6,592 nucleotides of DNA from Candidatus Harrisonbacteria bacterium RIFOXYD1_FULL_40_9 (GCA_001818015.1 MHJO01000007.1:1544-8135), one strand, 5' to 3'. Positions 1-5,902 are shown, counted from the stretch's first letter. A program made the numbers and translations. Notes: generated by a model not told the origin, from the sequence alone.

Positions 1-2158
1 TGAGTTCATCAGAAATCTGAGACATGGGACGCCCCTCCTCGAGAGAGGATTTTATAAAATCAGAATGAGCATTGCTTGTTGCGATAATAATAACATTCTC
101 AAAGCTCACTGTTCTATGAAGACTGTCCGTAAGCCTACCATCGTCAAATACCGCGAGGAAAAGGTTTAGTATGTCGGGATGAGTTTTCTCAAATTCATCG
201 AGCAGGAGGATGCCATAAGGCTTCTGTGTTATTGCCTCAGTAAGTGTGCCCCCCTGCGAACCATTAGGGGAGCCGATGAATCTCCGTATGCTTTCTTTCT
301 CCTGATACTCAGCCATATCAAATCGAATCATTGCGTCCTTTGATCCAAACTGAATAAGCGCAAGAATTTTAGAGAGCTCAGTTTTCCCTACGCCCGTAGG
401 ACCCACAAAGAGAAAAGAGGCGATAGGGCTACCTTTTCGAGTAAGCCCGCTTCTATATTGCCTCAATGCATTTGAAACCGCACGCACTGCATCTTCTTGA
501 TCAATAAGACGCGTATGAATTTTGTTTTCAAGATTAAGAAGCTTTTGTGCTTCATCTTTACTTATGGCATGAATTGGGACATTACTTTCTCTTTCTGCGG
601 ACTTAACAACAAGCTCTGGGGTAAGAATTTTCTCTCCTCTATGACGACTATATACGAGCGCCTCTTTCAAAAGCTCGTCGGCGCTACCAGGAAGGGGCTT
701 CGATCGGATATACTGATGCGCAATTCTTACTGCTTCATAAATCGCTCGAAGAGTAATCATGATTTTGAATTCTTTTTCAAGAATGAGGCTCTCATATACA
801 AGAAGTTTTTTTGTTTCTTCTTCGCTTATTTCAGGAACTCGAATTACCTCGAAAGAACTCACAAAATCTGTTTGTGGCTCGATCAATTCCCTAAATTCCT
901 TTGGGTAGGTAGCGCCAACAACCGAAAGTCTTCCATCTGCAACTGCAGGCAAAAACGCATCAGCTGCGCTCATATATTGAACGCCGGAAGTTTTTACTAA
1001 GTTATCTATGTCAGGAATATAAAGTATTACATTGCCCGCAGAAACGATTTCGTCGAGAATAGTCGCAATACGCTCTTGCAACTCCTGGGGCGTACCAGAA
1101 GAGACGAGTCTTCCAAGGTCAAGTTTCACAAGGCGTTTGTCAAAAAGCTCTGCAGGAACATGATCTTTTGCAAGCGCAAATGCCAAATGATGAACAATTG
1201 CTTCCTTCCCGACCCCTGGATCACCCACAAGCAATGCGCTTGGCTTATACGGACGCGAGAGCGCGTTGATTACCCGATTATATTCAGCTTCGTGGCCTAT
1301 AAGGAATCCTACTTTATGGAGACGTGCGAGATCAGTAAGGTCTCTTCCATAATGGTCTAATGTTCGAGTGGGTCGCGCAGTCCATGCCCGATTCATAAAC
1401 GAATGTCTAAGATGAGAACGTTGATAACGGCTAAATTCTTGGATATTCCGAGGTAAAAGTAATTGTCTTCCAAATTTTTTAAACGCCGCAAGCACCAATA
1501 CCCCCTCTATGTCATTTTTCTCAATATTAAGCGTTACGAACACATGTTCGAGTGCCTTATTTTTAATATCGTAAAGCGCTCGGAACAACACTCGGGGCTC
1601 TATGTAATGCTCTCCATGACGCTCTGCGATAGGAAATGCGATACGAATAAGCTCTTCGATATCTCGAAAAATTATTTCTTTTGAATATGCTTCTTTATTT
1701 TTCTCAAACGCCTCATTAATAGCTCCCCCTATAACCTGTTTCGTAATGGAAAGCCTATTTAAAGCCTCAAGAATGCCTTTGTTTTCTGAAAGTTTTTGAA
1801 GCATATAAAGAAATGGATTTCCGTGAATAAGCGATGCCTTATCAAGCGCTAATTCAATAATGAGACGGGATTCTCGCGAAAGAAGAAGGGCGAGGTTAAC
1901 TTTTTTTCCTTTTTTAATATTGCGAGATGCATAGAGGACGGTTAACTCTCCGCCTCGTACATGAAGAGCGCGATGAACAAGAAACAAAACAAAGAAAACA
2001 CCGAGCCAAAAAAGCAGTTGTATGTCTGAGGCAAGAAACAAAAGACTCATTACCGCAAGTAATATATACACACTGCAGGTGACTAAACGAATTAAAAAAC
2101 GCTCTGGTGTGGTAAAAAGGAACCTTGGCTCTTTGAAATAAATAAGCGAATTATCCAT
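1..2158 (-). CDS. Membrane-anchored Clp/Hsp100-like AAA+ ATPase with degenerate first module (3' end cut by window)
   Basis: The frame is open without interruption for 719 codons from the ATG at 2158 and runs off the window. Residues 25-43 and 48-61 are hydrophobic and form a predicted membrane hairpin. About 88-225 resembles the Clp N-domain (HGEHYIEPRVLFRALYD at 181-197). D1 spans roughly 268-520 and D2 starts near 530. D2 has intact Walker A (GPTGVGKT, 586-593) and Walker B (LLLDEFEK, Asp654-Glu655). D1 is degenerate: GDPGVGKE (312-319) has Glu at the Thr/Ser position, the Walker B region reads YIPDID (Pro382), and the LERRF arginine-finger motif reads FVSSF (432-436). There is no middle-domain insertion, and no IGF/IGL ClpP loop is visible. 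Known relatives are hexameric unfoldases. The likely role here is membrane-associated protein remodelling powered by D2. The substrate is unknown, and it is probably coupled to the upstream membrane gene. Confidence 0.9.
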   Translation of the reverse strand, partial: MDNSLIYFKEPRFLFTTPERFLIRLVTCSVYILLAVMSLLFLASDIQLLFWLGVFFVLFLVHRALHVRGGELTVLYASRNIKKGKKVNLALLLSRESRLIIELALDKASLIHGNPFLYMLQKLSENKGILEALNRLSITKQVIGGAINEAFEKNKEAYSKEIIFRDIEELIRIAFPIAERHGEHYIEPRVLFRALYDIKNKALEHVFVTLNIEKNDIEGVLVLAAFKKFGRQLLLPRNIQEFSRYQRSHLRHSFMNRAWTARPTRTLDHYGRDLTDLARLHKVGFLIGHEAEYNRVINALSRPYKPSALLVGDPGVGKEAIVHHLAFALAKDHVPAELFDKRLVKLDLGRLVSSGTPQELQERIATILDEIVSAGNVILYIPDIDNLVKTSGVQYMSAADAFLPAVADGRLSVVGATYPKEFRELIEPQTDFVSSFEVIRVPEISEEETKKLLVYESLILEKEFKIMITLRAIYEAVRIAHQYIRSKPLPGSADELLKEALVYSRHRGEKILTPELVVKSAERESNVPIHAISKDEAQKLLNLENKIHTRLIDQEDAVRAVSNALRQYRSGLTRKGSPIASFLFVGPTGVGKTELSKILALIQFGSKDAMIRFDMAEYQEKESIRRFIGSPNGSQGGTLTEAITQKPYGILLLDEFEKTHPDILNLFLAVFDDGRLTDSLHRTVSFENVIIIATSNAHSDFIKSSLEEGRPMSQISDEL

Positions 2159-2162
2159 GTTT

Positions 2163-2510
2163 CTATATTCCTTCAATAATTTTTAGAATTACATAAAGAG
2201 GAATCGAGGCCCAAAAAAGATAAAGGAATGCTGCTCCGATAATGAGAAGCGCATAAAAAAAGGAGGCAGCGAGAACACGCACACTTCTCAATACAAACCC
2301 CAAGATATATCCAATCGCTGTATAATCTCGATATAAGGGTTCGAAAAAATTCCTGAGAGTAATTCTCATTGCAAAATACTGATCGAAACGCCTTAATATG
2401 CGCATTACGCCATATGCCACAAAAGAAAAGCCATTGCGATACCAATGAATCCAAAACTCAATAAATCTATAAAATCCTTGACGAAAAAGATACAGAAGAG
2501 AGAAATCCAT
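2163..2510 (-). CDS. Small hypothetical membrane protein, 115 aa
   Basis: I do not recognise this protein as a named family. It starts at the ATG at 2510 and ends with TAG at 2163-2165. The first 60 residues are rich in aromatic residues and arginine (RFIEFWIHWYRNG, 15-27). They end in FFEPLYRDYTAIGY (55-68), which looks like a constrained motif. Residues about 77-112 are strongly hydrophobic and could form one or two membrane segments. The gene sits 44 bp after rnpA and 4 bp before the Clp-like ATPase, whose ribosome-binding site it contains. It may therefore be a membrane partner or anchor of that ATPase, which is inference from position only. Its own start has no clear Shine-Dalgarno sequence. 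A second frame at 2173-2454 on the same strand is a shadow. Confidence 0.75.
   Translation of the reverse strand: MDFSLLYLFRQGFYRFIEFWIHWYRNGFSFVAYGVMRILRRFDQYFAMRITLRNFFEPLYRDYTAIGYILGFVLRSVRVLAASFFYALLIIGAAFLYLFWASIPLYVILKIIEGI
2169..2174 (-). promoter_or_regulatory. Shine-Dalgarno of the Clp-like gene inside the upstream gene's 3' end
   Basis: On the minus strand GAAGGA lies 10 nt before the ATG at 2158. The same six bases are the Glu and Gly codons near the end of the preceding membrane protein. This supports the 2158 start and suggests translational coupling of the pair. Confidence 0.6.
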
Positions 2511-2554
2511 TATTTCTAATTAAACCACAAATAAAGAATAGTCTCGAGAAACTC

Positions 2555-2863
2555 TTAATCGGCTTTTTTCACAATTTCCATTATTTTTTCCCGAGAAAAA
2601 CGAAGAATTGAAGAGGATACGATAAATAACACGTCTTCTTCTTTTGATAGATTCCAATAAAGACGAACTCCCTCTAAAATAATCCGCTTAATGCGATGTC
2701 TTCGAGGAGAAGAGGTGGACACTTTTTTACTTATCAAAACTCCCACGCGTCTGTGCCCAAAAGCATTGGGAGTCTTTTTAATAAGAAAAACCCCATGCTG
2801 CATATTTATGGGATTTCTTAGCTGTATTGAATCAGAGGGAAGTCGAAATTTTTTAGGCAACAT
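2555..2863 (-). CDS. rnpA: Ribonuclease P protein component
   Basis: RnpA binds the catalytic RNase P RNA and helps it cleave 5' leaders from precursor tRNAs. The 102-aa product is basic and a little short for the family (about 110-120 residues). RRVGVLISKKVS (38-49) matches the conserved central strand region, and SPRRHRIKRIILE (52-64) matches the RNR-motif helix. The usual Asn of that motif is His here (RRHRIKR). A C-terminal basic helix follows (REKIMEIVKKAD). The gene lies 16 bp downstream of rpmH, the classic rpmH-rnpA pairing at origins. The start at 2863 fits the usual short N-terminus before the PKKFRL segment. A small hairpin fills the gap upstream and may influence initiation. Confidence 0.9.
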   Translation of the reverse strand: MLPKKFRLPSDSIQLRNPINMQHGVFLIKKTPNAFGHRRVGVLISKKVSTSSPRRHRIKRIILEGVRLYWNLSKEEDVLFIVSSSILRFSREKIMEIVKKAD

Positions 2864-2878
2864 AAGGCTTTAAGCCTT
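2864..2878 (-). repeat. Hairpin filling the rpmH-rnpA gap
   Basis: The minus-strand sequence AAGGCTTAAAGCCTT is a near-perfect palindrome: arms 2873-2878 and 2864-2869 with a 3-nt loop. It abuts the rnpA ATG and contains the only AAGG that could serve as its Shine-Dalgarno sequence. Whether it folds in the mRNA is inference. Confidence 0.45.
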
Positions 2879-2879
2879 T

Positions 2880-3014
2880 TTATACGGTAAGCCTGTGTCT
2901 TCCTTTTTGACGGCGGCTTTTAAGAACACGACGCCCAGTCGCAGTTCGATTTCTTTTAAGAAAACCATGAGTTCTGCTCCTTTTTCTTTTCTTTGGCTGA
3001 TATGTAATAGACAT
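2880..3014 (-). CDS. rpmH: 50S ribosomal protein L34, 44 aa
   Basis: L34 is a very small, highly basic protein of the large ribosomal subunit. Translation from the ATG at 3014 begins [18 protein letters not shown], continues through [13 protein letters not shown] (23-35) and ends KGRHRLTV before TAA at 2880-2882. The YQPxxRKRxRxHGF start, the GRRVLxxRRxKGRxxLTV end and the 44-residue length all match the family, so the call is firm despite the small size. The start is fixed by the family's N-terminal length, since no good Shine-Dalgarno sequence precedes it. It heads the minus-strand group, diverges from dnaA across the putative origin, and is followed after 16 bp by rnpA. An overlapping frame starting at 2968 is a shadow. 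Confidence 0.95.
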   Translation of the reverse strand: MSITYQPKKRKRSRTHGFLKRNRTATGRRVLKSRRQKGRHRLTV

Positions 3015-3037
3015 GAAGTGAATTTATTCTTGTATCG

Positions 3038-3066
3038 ACATTACTAAACTACTACAATAATAGCAA
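3038..3066 (-). promoter_or_regulatory. Possible promoter of rpmH-rnpA
   Basis: On the minus strand TTGCTA (3061-3066) and TAATGT (3038-3043) are separated by exactly 17 bp. They match the sigma-70 hexamers at 4 of 6 and 3 of 6 positions. This would give a leader of roughly 15-20 nt before the rpmH ATG at 3014. The match is weak in an AT-rich region, so this is a candidate only. Confidence 0.25.
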
Positions 3067-3115
3067 GAAATTGATTTTTTTGGAAGATCTCGTCTCGAAA
3101 ATAATTTTTCTCTTA

Positions 3116-3146
3116 TAGTCCACAAGTAATCCACAACTTATACACA
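3116..3146 (+). promoter_or_regulatory. Three DnaA-box-like sites at exact 11-bp spacing
   Basis: TAGTCCACA (3116-3124), TAATCCACA (3127-3135) and TTATACACA (3138-3146) lie in the same orientation, each 11 bp from the next. Against TTATCCACA they match 7, 8 and 8 of 9 positions, and the third fits the TTATNCACA consensus fully. One helical turn per box would place DnaA protomers on one DNA face, consistent with an oligomer nucleation site or dnaA autoregulation. Confidence 0.65.
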
Positions 3147-3209
3147 TCCTTCGCCTAAGCCAAAACTCGTGTGTGATAAGATTAAATTTCAAACGCACTA
3201 CACATCATT

Positions 3210-4562
3210 ATGGAAGCAGAAAAACTTTGGCAATCGGTATTAGGGGAAATAGAACTCCAAATATCACGTGCGAATTATCTTACATGGCTCAAAGATAGTA
3301 AAATCATATCCCAAGAAGAAAATGCAATTCTTATTGCCCTACCAAACAACTTTGTTAAGGAGTGGGTAGAGAATAAATATCACAAAATGATTCTGGGAAC
3401 GGTTCGGTCATTTAATGAAACCATTAAAAAAATTGACTACGTAGTGCACACGCAAGCAATTGATCTTACTAGGATCAATAAGAAAATTAATCAAGAAATA
3501 CAGAAACAAACTTCTTTCTCTGAATTAAGAGTTGACCCAGAGACAAACCTTAATCCACGCTACACACTCGATTCATTTATAGTCGGATCATCAAATGAGC
3601 TTGCATATGCCGCGATTCTTTCGGTTATCAAAGAAGTGGGAAAGAAATACAATCCCTTATTCATTTATGGGGGAGTGGGACTTGGAAAAACTCATCTTAT
3701 TCAGGCAGCTGGCAACGAGATTAAGAAAAACTACAAAAACGAGGTGAAAGTAAAATACATTCCTTCTGAAACATACATACGAGACATAGTGTCGGCTATT
3801 CGTAATAAACGTATTGAAGATACAAAAAACAAATACAGAGATATAGATGTCCTTATTATTGACGATATTCAATTCATTGGAGGAAAAGAAAAGACTGAGG
3901 AAGAATTCTTTCACACTTTTAATGCGCTTTATGAAAATAATAAACAAATTATCATTTCCTCAGATCGGCCGCCGCGATCAATCCCAACACTTGAAGAACG
4001 CCTACAATCACGATTCGAAGGAGGAATGATCGCTGATGTTGGGTATCCAGACTACGAAACTCGCGTTGCGATTATAAAGAGCAAACTCGAGGAAAAAAAG
4101 ATGACACTAACCGATGATCTTATTAATATCATCGCAAATAAAGTAAAACGGAATGTTCGAGAACTTGAAGGAGTGATCCATAAGATATCTCTTAAATCTG
4201 AAAGAGAGGGGATAATAGCAAAAACAGTGATCATGGACACACTCAGAGAAACTATTTCTCAGCCTTCTCTTAATATTAGTCCGCAACAAATCATTCAAGC
4301 AGTTGCTCACTTCTTTGAAATTTCACCTGAAGACCTCACTAACCGCTCACGCAAAAAAGAAGTAGTAGAACCACGACAAATCGCCGCATTCCTCATGAGA
4401 GAACTTCTTAATCTTTCTTATCCTTTTATAGGAGAAAAATTAGGAAAACGAGATCACACCACAATCATTCACTCATGTGACAAAATCGCACAAGGAATAA
4501 ACAAAAATGCTAGTCTTAACCAAAAAATTCTTCTTATTAAAGAGGAGGTGTATAAGACCTAA
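3210..4562 (+). CDS. dnaA: Chromosomal replication initiator protein DnaA
   Basis: DnaA binds origin DnaA boxes as an ATP-dependent oligomer, melts oriC and recruits the helicase. The 450 residues show all four domains. Domain I is 1-80 (MEAEKLWQSVLGEIELQIS, with the helicase-contact Trp at 7), and a short linker follows to about 112. The AAA+ core has Walker A GGVGLGKTH (154-162), Walker B VLIIDDIQF (214-222), sensor 1 SSDRPP (250-255), the arginine finger in QSRF (Arg268) and sensor 2 in NVRELEG (Arg317). Domain IV carries the signature DHTTIIHSC (415-423). The usual Trp-Gly after SRFE is replaced by Gly-Gly (270-272). The ATG at 3210 matches the family N-terminus but has no Shine-Dalgarno sequence. 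The gene diverges from rpmH and precedes dnaN, with DnaA boxes on both flanks suggesting autoregulation. Confidence 0.98.
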   Translation: MEAEKLWQSVLGEIELQISRANYLTWLKDSKIISQEENAILIALPNNFVKEWVENKYHKMILGTVRSFNETIKKIDYVVHTQAIDLTRINKKINQEIQKQTSFSELRVDPETNLNPRYTLDSFIVGSSNELAYAAILSVIKEVGKKYNPLFIYGGVGLGKTHLIQAAGNEIKKNYKNEVKVKYIPSETYIRDIVSAIRNKRIEDTKNKYRDIDVLIIDDIQFIGGKEKTEEEFFHTFNALYENNKQIIISSDRPPRSIPTLEERLQSRFEGGMIADVGYPDYETRVAIIKSKLEEKKMTLTDDLINIIANKVKRNVRELEGVIHKISLKSEREGIIAKTVIMDTLRETISQPSLNISPQQIIQAVAHFFEISPEDLTNRSRKKEVVEPRQIAAFLMRELLNLSYPFIGEKLGKRDHTTIIHSCDKIAQGINKNASLNQKILLIKEEVYKT

Positions 4563-4567
4563 TACAA

Positions 4568-4684
4568 GGATAAATAGTGGATAATCTGTGATGTATATGG
4601 GAACAAGAAGACTATTTTATAAAAATTAAAGTTTTTACCTCTTACTTGTTCCACTTCTCTCATCAACTAAGACACTATTTATCC
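4568..4684. repeat. 117-bp nested inverted repeat between dnaA and dnaN
   Basis: The outer arms are a perfect 12-bp inverted pair, GGATAAATAGTG (4568-4579) and CACTATTTATCC (4673-4684). The inner arms are a perfect 8-bp pair, GGAACAAG (4600-4607) and CTTGTTCC (4645-4652). Both pairs share the same centre, 4626, with 20 bp between outer and inner arms on each side. A further TGATG/CATCA pair (4589-4593 and 4661-4665) and an apical TAAAAA/TTTTTA pair (4620-4625 and 4632-4637) fit the same fold. No terminal T-run follows, so it is not a standard terminator. Confidence 0.65.
4576..4584 (-). promoter_or_regulatory. DnaA-box-like site
   Basis: The minus strand reads TTATCCACT, 8 of 9 to TTATCCACA. 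It overlaps the outer left arm of the nested inverted repeat. A weaker TTATCC-containing copy sits 11 bp away (4565-4573), the same pitch as the cluster upstream of dnaA. Confidence 0.45.
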
Positions 4685-4687
4685 CCA
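4679..4687 (+). promoter_or_regulatory. DnaA-box-like site
   Basis: TTATCCCCA matches TTATCCACA at 8 of 9 positions. It overlaps the outer right arm of the nested inverted repeat and points the opposite way to the box in the left arm. Confidence 0.35.
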
Positions 4688-4742
4688 CATTAATCACCAG
4701 ACAAAATCAAAAAGATCCGCCACAAATCACGCTTTTTTTATC

Positions 4743-4751
4743 TTATCCACA
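4743..4751 (+). promoter_or_regulatory. Perfect DnaA box upstream of dnaN
   Basis: TTATCCACA is an exact match to the strong DnaA-box consensus, 39 bp before the dnaN ATG. It may nucleate DnaA at the origin or regulate dnaN. Confidence 0.7.
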
Positions 4752-4790
4752 AAAATACTCGTTACTAATAAACAGTAATAAATAATATAT

Positions 4791-5897
4791 ATGAAATTAA
4801 TATTATTAAAGACGAATTTAAAGGAGGGTTTGGATGCGGTAAGTCATGCAACTGGAGAAAATACACATCTTCCTATACTAAAAAACATTCTTCTTAAGGC
4901 TTCTTCTAATCGCATTGAACTTGCTGGAACTAATCTAGAGCTTGCAATTAGTAAATATATCTCAGGAAAGACAATTGAAGAGGGGGGGATCGCTATTCCA
5001 AGCGGAACTCTTTCTTCTCTTATTTCAAATTTGCCCGATGAACGTATTAATTTAGAAACAAATAGCAATACACTCGTTATTAAGAGCGATAATTATGAAG
5101 CAAGGCTTCAGGGTATGAGTCCTGAAGAATTTCCTCTTATACCTCAAATAAAAGACAAAGAACGCTATCTGAAGATAAGTGGAGGCATCCTTAAGGAAGC
5201 TCTTGTGCAAGTAGTGAATGCGACCCAGTATTCTGAATGGAGGCAAGAATTAAATGGAGTGCTTTTTGATTTTGAAGAATCGCGCCTTGTATTTGTTGCA
5301 ACAGATAGTTTTAGGTTATCAAAGAAAATTATTGCGAGTTCTCAATTTGAATCGAATTGGCCTGCTTTAAAAGTCATTGTGCCGATAAAAACTATTCAGG
5401 AATTAATTCGAATAATAAAAGACACTGAAATAATTTCTATATATTTTGACGAGAGTCAAATTATGTTTATAAGCGAGGAAACAGAAGTAATTTCGCGATT
5501 AATCGAAGGAAAATTTCCGGACTATGAGGCGATTATTCCTAAAACATTCGAAACAGAAGCAATAATTGAGAAAGGAAATCTTATGCATGCATTAAAACTT
5601 GCAGGCATTTTTAGCGGTAAAGTGAATGACGTACATTTAAAGATAGAAGAAGGTCATAAAATGATCGAAATATATTCTTCCAATACACAATTAGGAGATA
5701 ATAAATACCTTCTTGCTGTAAAATCAAATAAAGGAATGCCGGAAATTATATTCAATTGGAGATATTTTGTTGATGGCCTGAAGGCAATCTCCGAAAAAGA
5801 TATCTATATGGGTATAAATGGGGAAGATAAACCCGTTATTATACGATCAGTAAATGATCAATCACTTGTATACCTTCTTATGCCGATTAGGATGTAG
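4791..5897 (+). CDS. dnaN: DNA polymerase III beta subunit (sliding clamp)
   Basis: DnaN forms the dimeric ring that encircles DNA and tethers polymerase III and other clamp-binding proteins. The 368-aa length is normal for three clamp folds. It begins MKLILLKTNLKEGLDAVSHA, with the family's HLPILKNILLKA (26-37). FVATDSFRLS (168-177) marks domain 2, LIEGKFPDYEAIIP (237-250) the start of domain 3, and it ends YLLMPIRM (361-368), the expected C-terminal motif of the binding pocket. The ATG at 4791 is the family start, but the upstream sequence is nearly all A/T with no Shine-Dalgarno sequence. It follows dnaA after 228 bp and converges with the penicillin-binding protein gene 5 bp downstream. 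Its codons look more A/T-rich than those of the Clp-like gene. Confidence 0.98.
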   Translation: MKLILLKTNLKEGLDAVSHATGENTHLPILKNILLKASSNRIELAGTNLELAISKYISGKTIEEGGIAIPSGTLSSLISNLPDERINLETNSNTLVIKSDNYEARLQGMSPEEFPLIPQIKDKERYLKISGGILKEALVQVVNATQYSEWRQELNGVLFDFEESRLVFVATDSFRLSKKIIASSQFESNWPALKVIVPIKTIQELIRIIKDTEIISIYFDESQIMFISEETEVISRLIEGKFPDYEAIIPKTFETEAIIEKGNLMHALKLAGIFSGKVNDVHLKIEEGHKMIEIYSSNTQLGDNKYLLAVKSNKGMPEIIFNWRYFVDGLKAISEKDIYMGINGEDKPVIIRSVNDQSLVYLLMPIRM

Positions 5898-5902
5898 GCA
5901 CG

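Larger units (their letters stand above)
3015..3209. other. Putative oriC, left part (rpmH-dnaA intergenic region)
   Basis: This 195-bp divergent gap lies between rpmH and dnaA, the classic origin location. About 3020-3112 is strongly AT-rich, with T-runs at 3074-3081 and 3105-3109, and could be the unwinding element. It is followed by the phased DnaA-box cluster at 3116-3146 and about 60 bp leading to dnaA. No convincing dnaA promoter and no Shine-Dalgarno sequence before the dnaA ATG were found. Origin function is inferred from gene context plus boxes. Confidence 0.6.
4563..4790. other. Putative oriC, right part (dnaA-dnaN intergenic region)
   Basis: This 228-bp gap contains a nested inverted repeat (4568-4684), a perfect DnaA box (4743-4751) and weaker boxes, and becomes almost pure A/T just before dnaN (about 4751-4790). 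Origins split around dnaA are known in Firmicutes such as Bacillus subtilis. The layout here is compatible with such a bipartite origin, but function is inferred. Confidence 0.55.

Noticed and set aside
497..1684. Plus-strand open frames at 497-1000, 1076-1360 and 1463-1684
   Set aside because: They lie antisense to a continuous minus-strand frame with clear Clp-family motifs. Their translations have low-complexity, Cys/Phe-rich composition and no recognisable domain.
2691..2873. 60-aa plus-strand frame opposite rnpA
   Set aside because: It is antisense to the recognisable RnpA motifs, with no start signal or family resemblance.
2868..2968. Short minus-strand frame from the ATG at 2968 overlapping rpmH
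   Set aside because: It is a shifted reading of the L34 gene; the other frame gives a complete, canonical L34.
3041..3062. TAG-rich trinucleotides on the minus strand resembling DnaA-trios
   Set aside because: Only two or three units are present, and they sit more than 50 bp from the box cluster, unlike the adjacent arrangement in Bacillus subtilis. They are equally explained by AT-rich composition.
3114..3182. Possible dnaA promoter using TATAGT (3114-3119) or TAAGAT (3177-3182) as -10
   Set aside because: Neither has an acceptable -35 hexamer at 16-18 bp, so no promoter is called.
3657..4310. Minus-strand and alternative plus-strand frames inside dnaA
   Set aside because: All lie within the conserved AAA+ and C-terminal coding sequence of dnaA and show no protein-like features of their own.
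4568..4684. Reading the nested inverted repeat as an intrinsic terminator of dnaA
   Set aside because: The arms are far apart and AT-rich, and no U-tract follows the right arm.
4844..5246. Minus-strand frames inside dnaN
   Set aside because: They are shadows of the beta-clamp gene; the translations have no recognisable motif.
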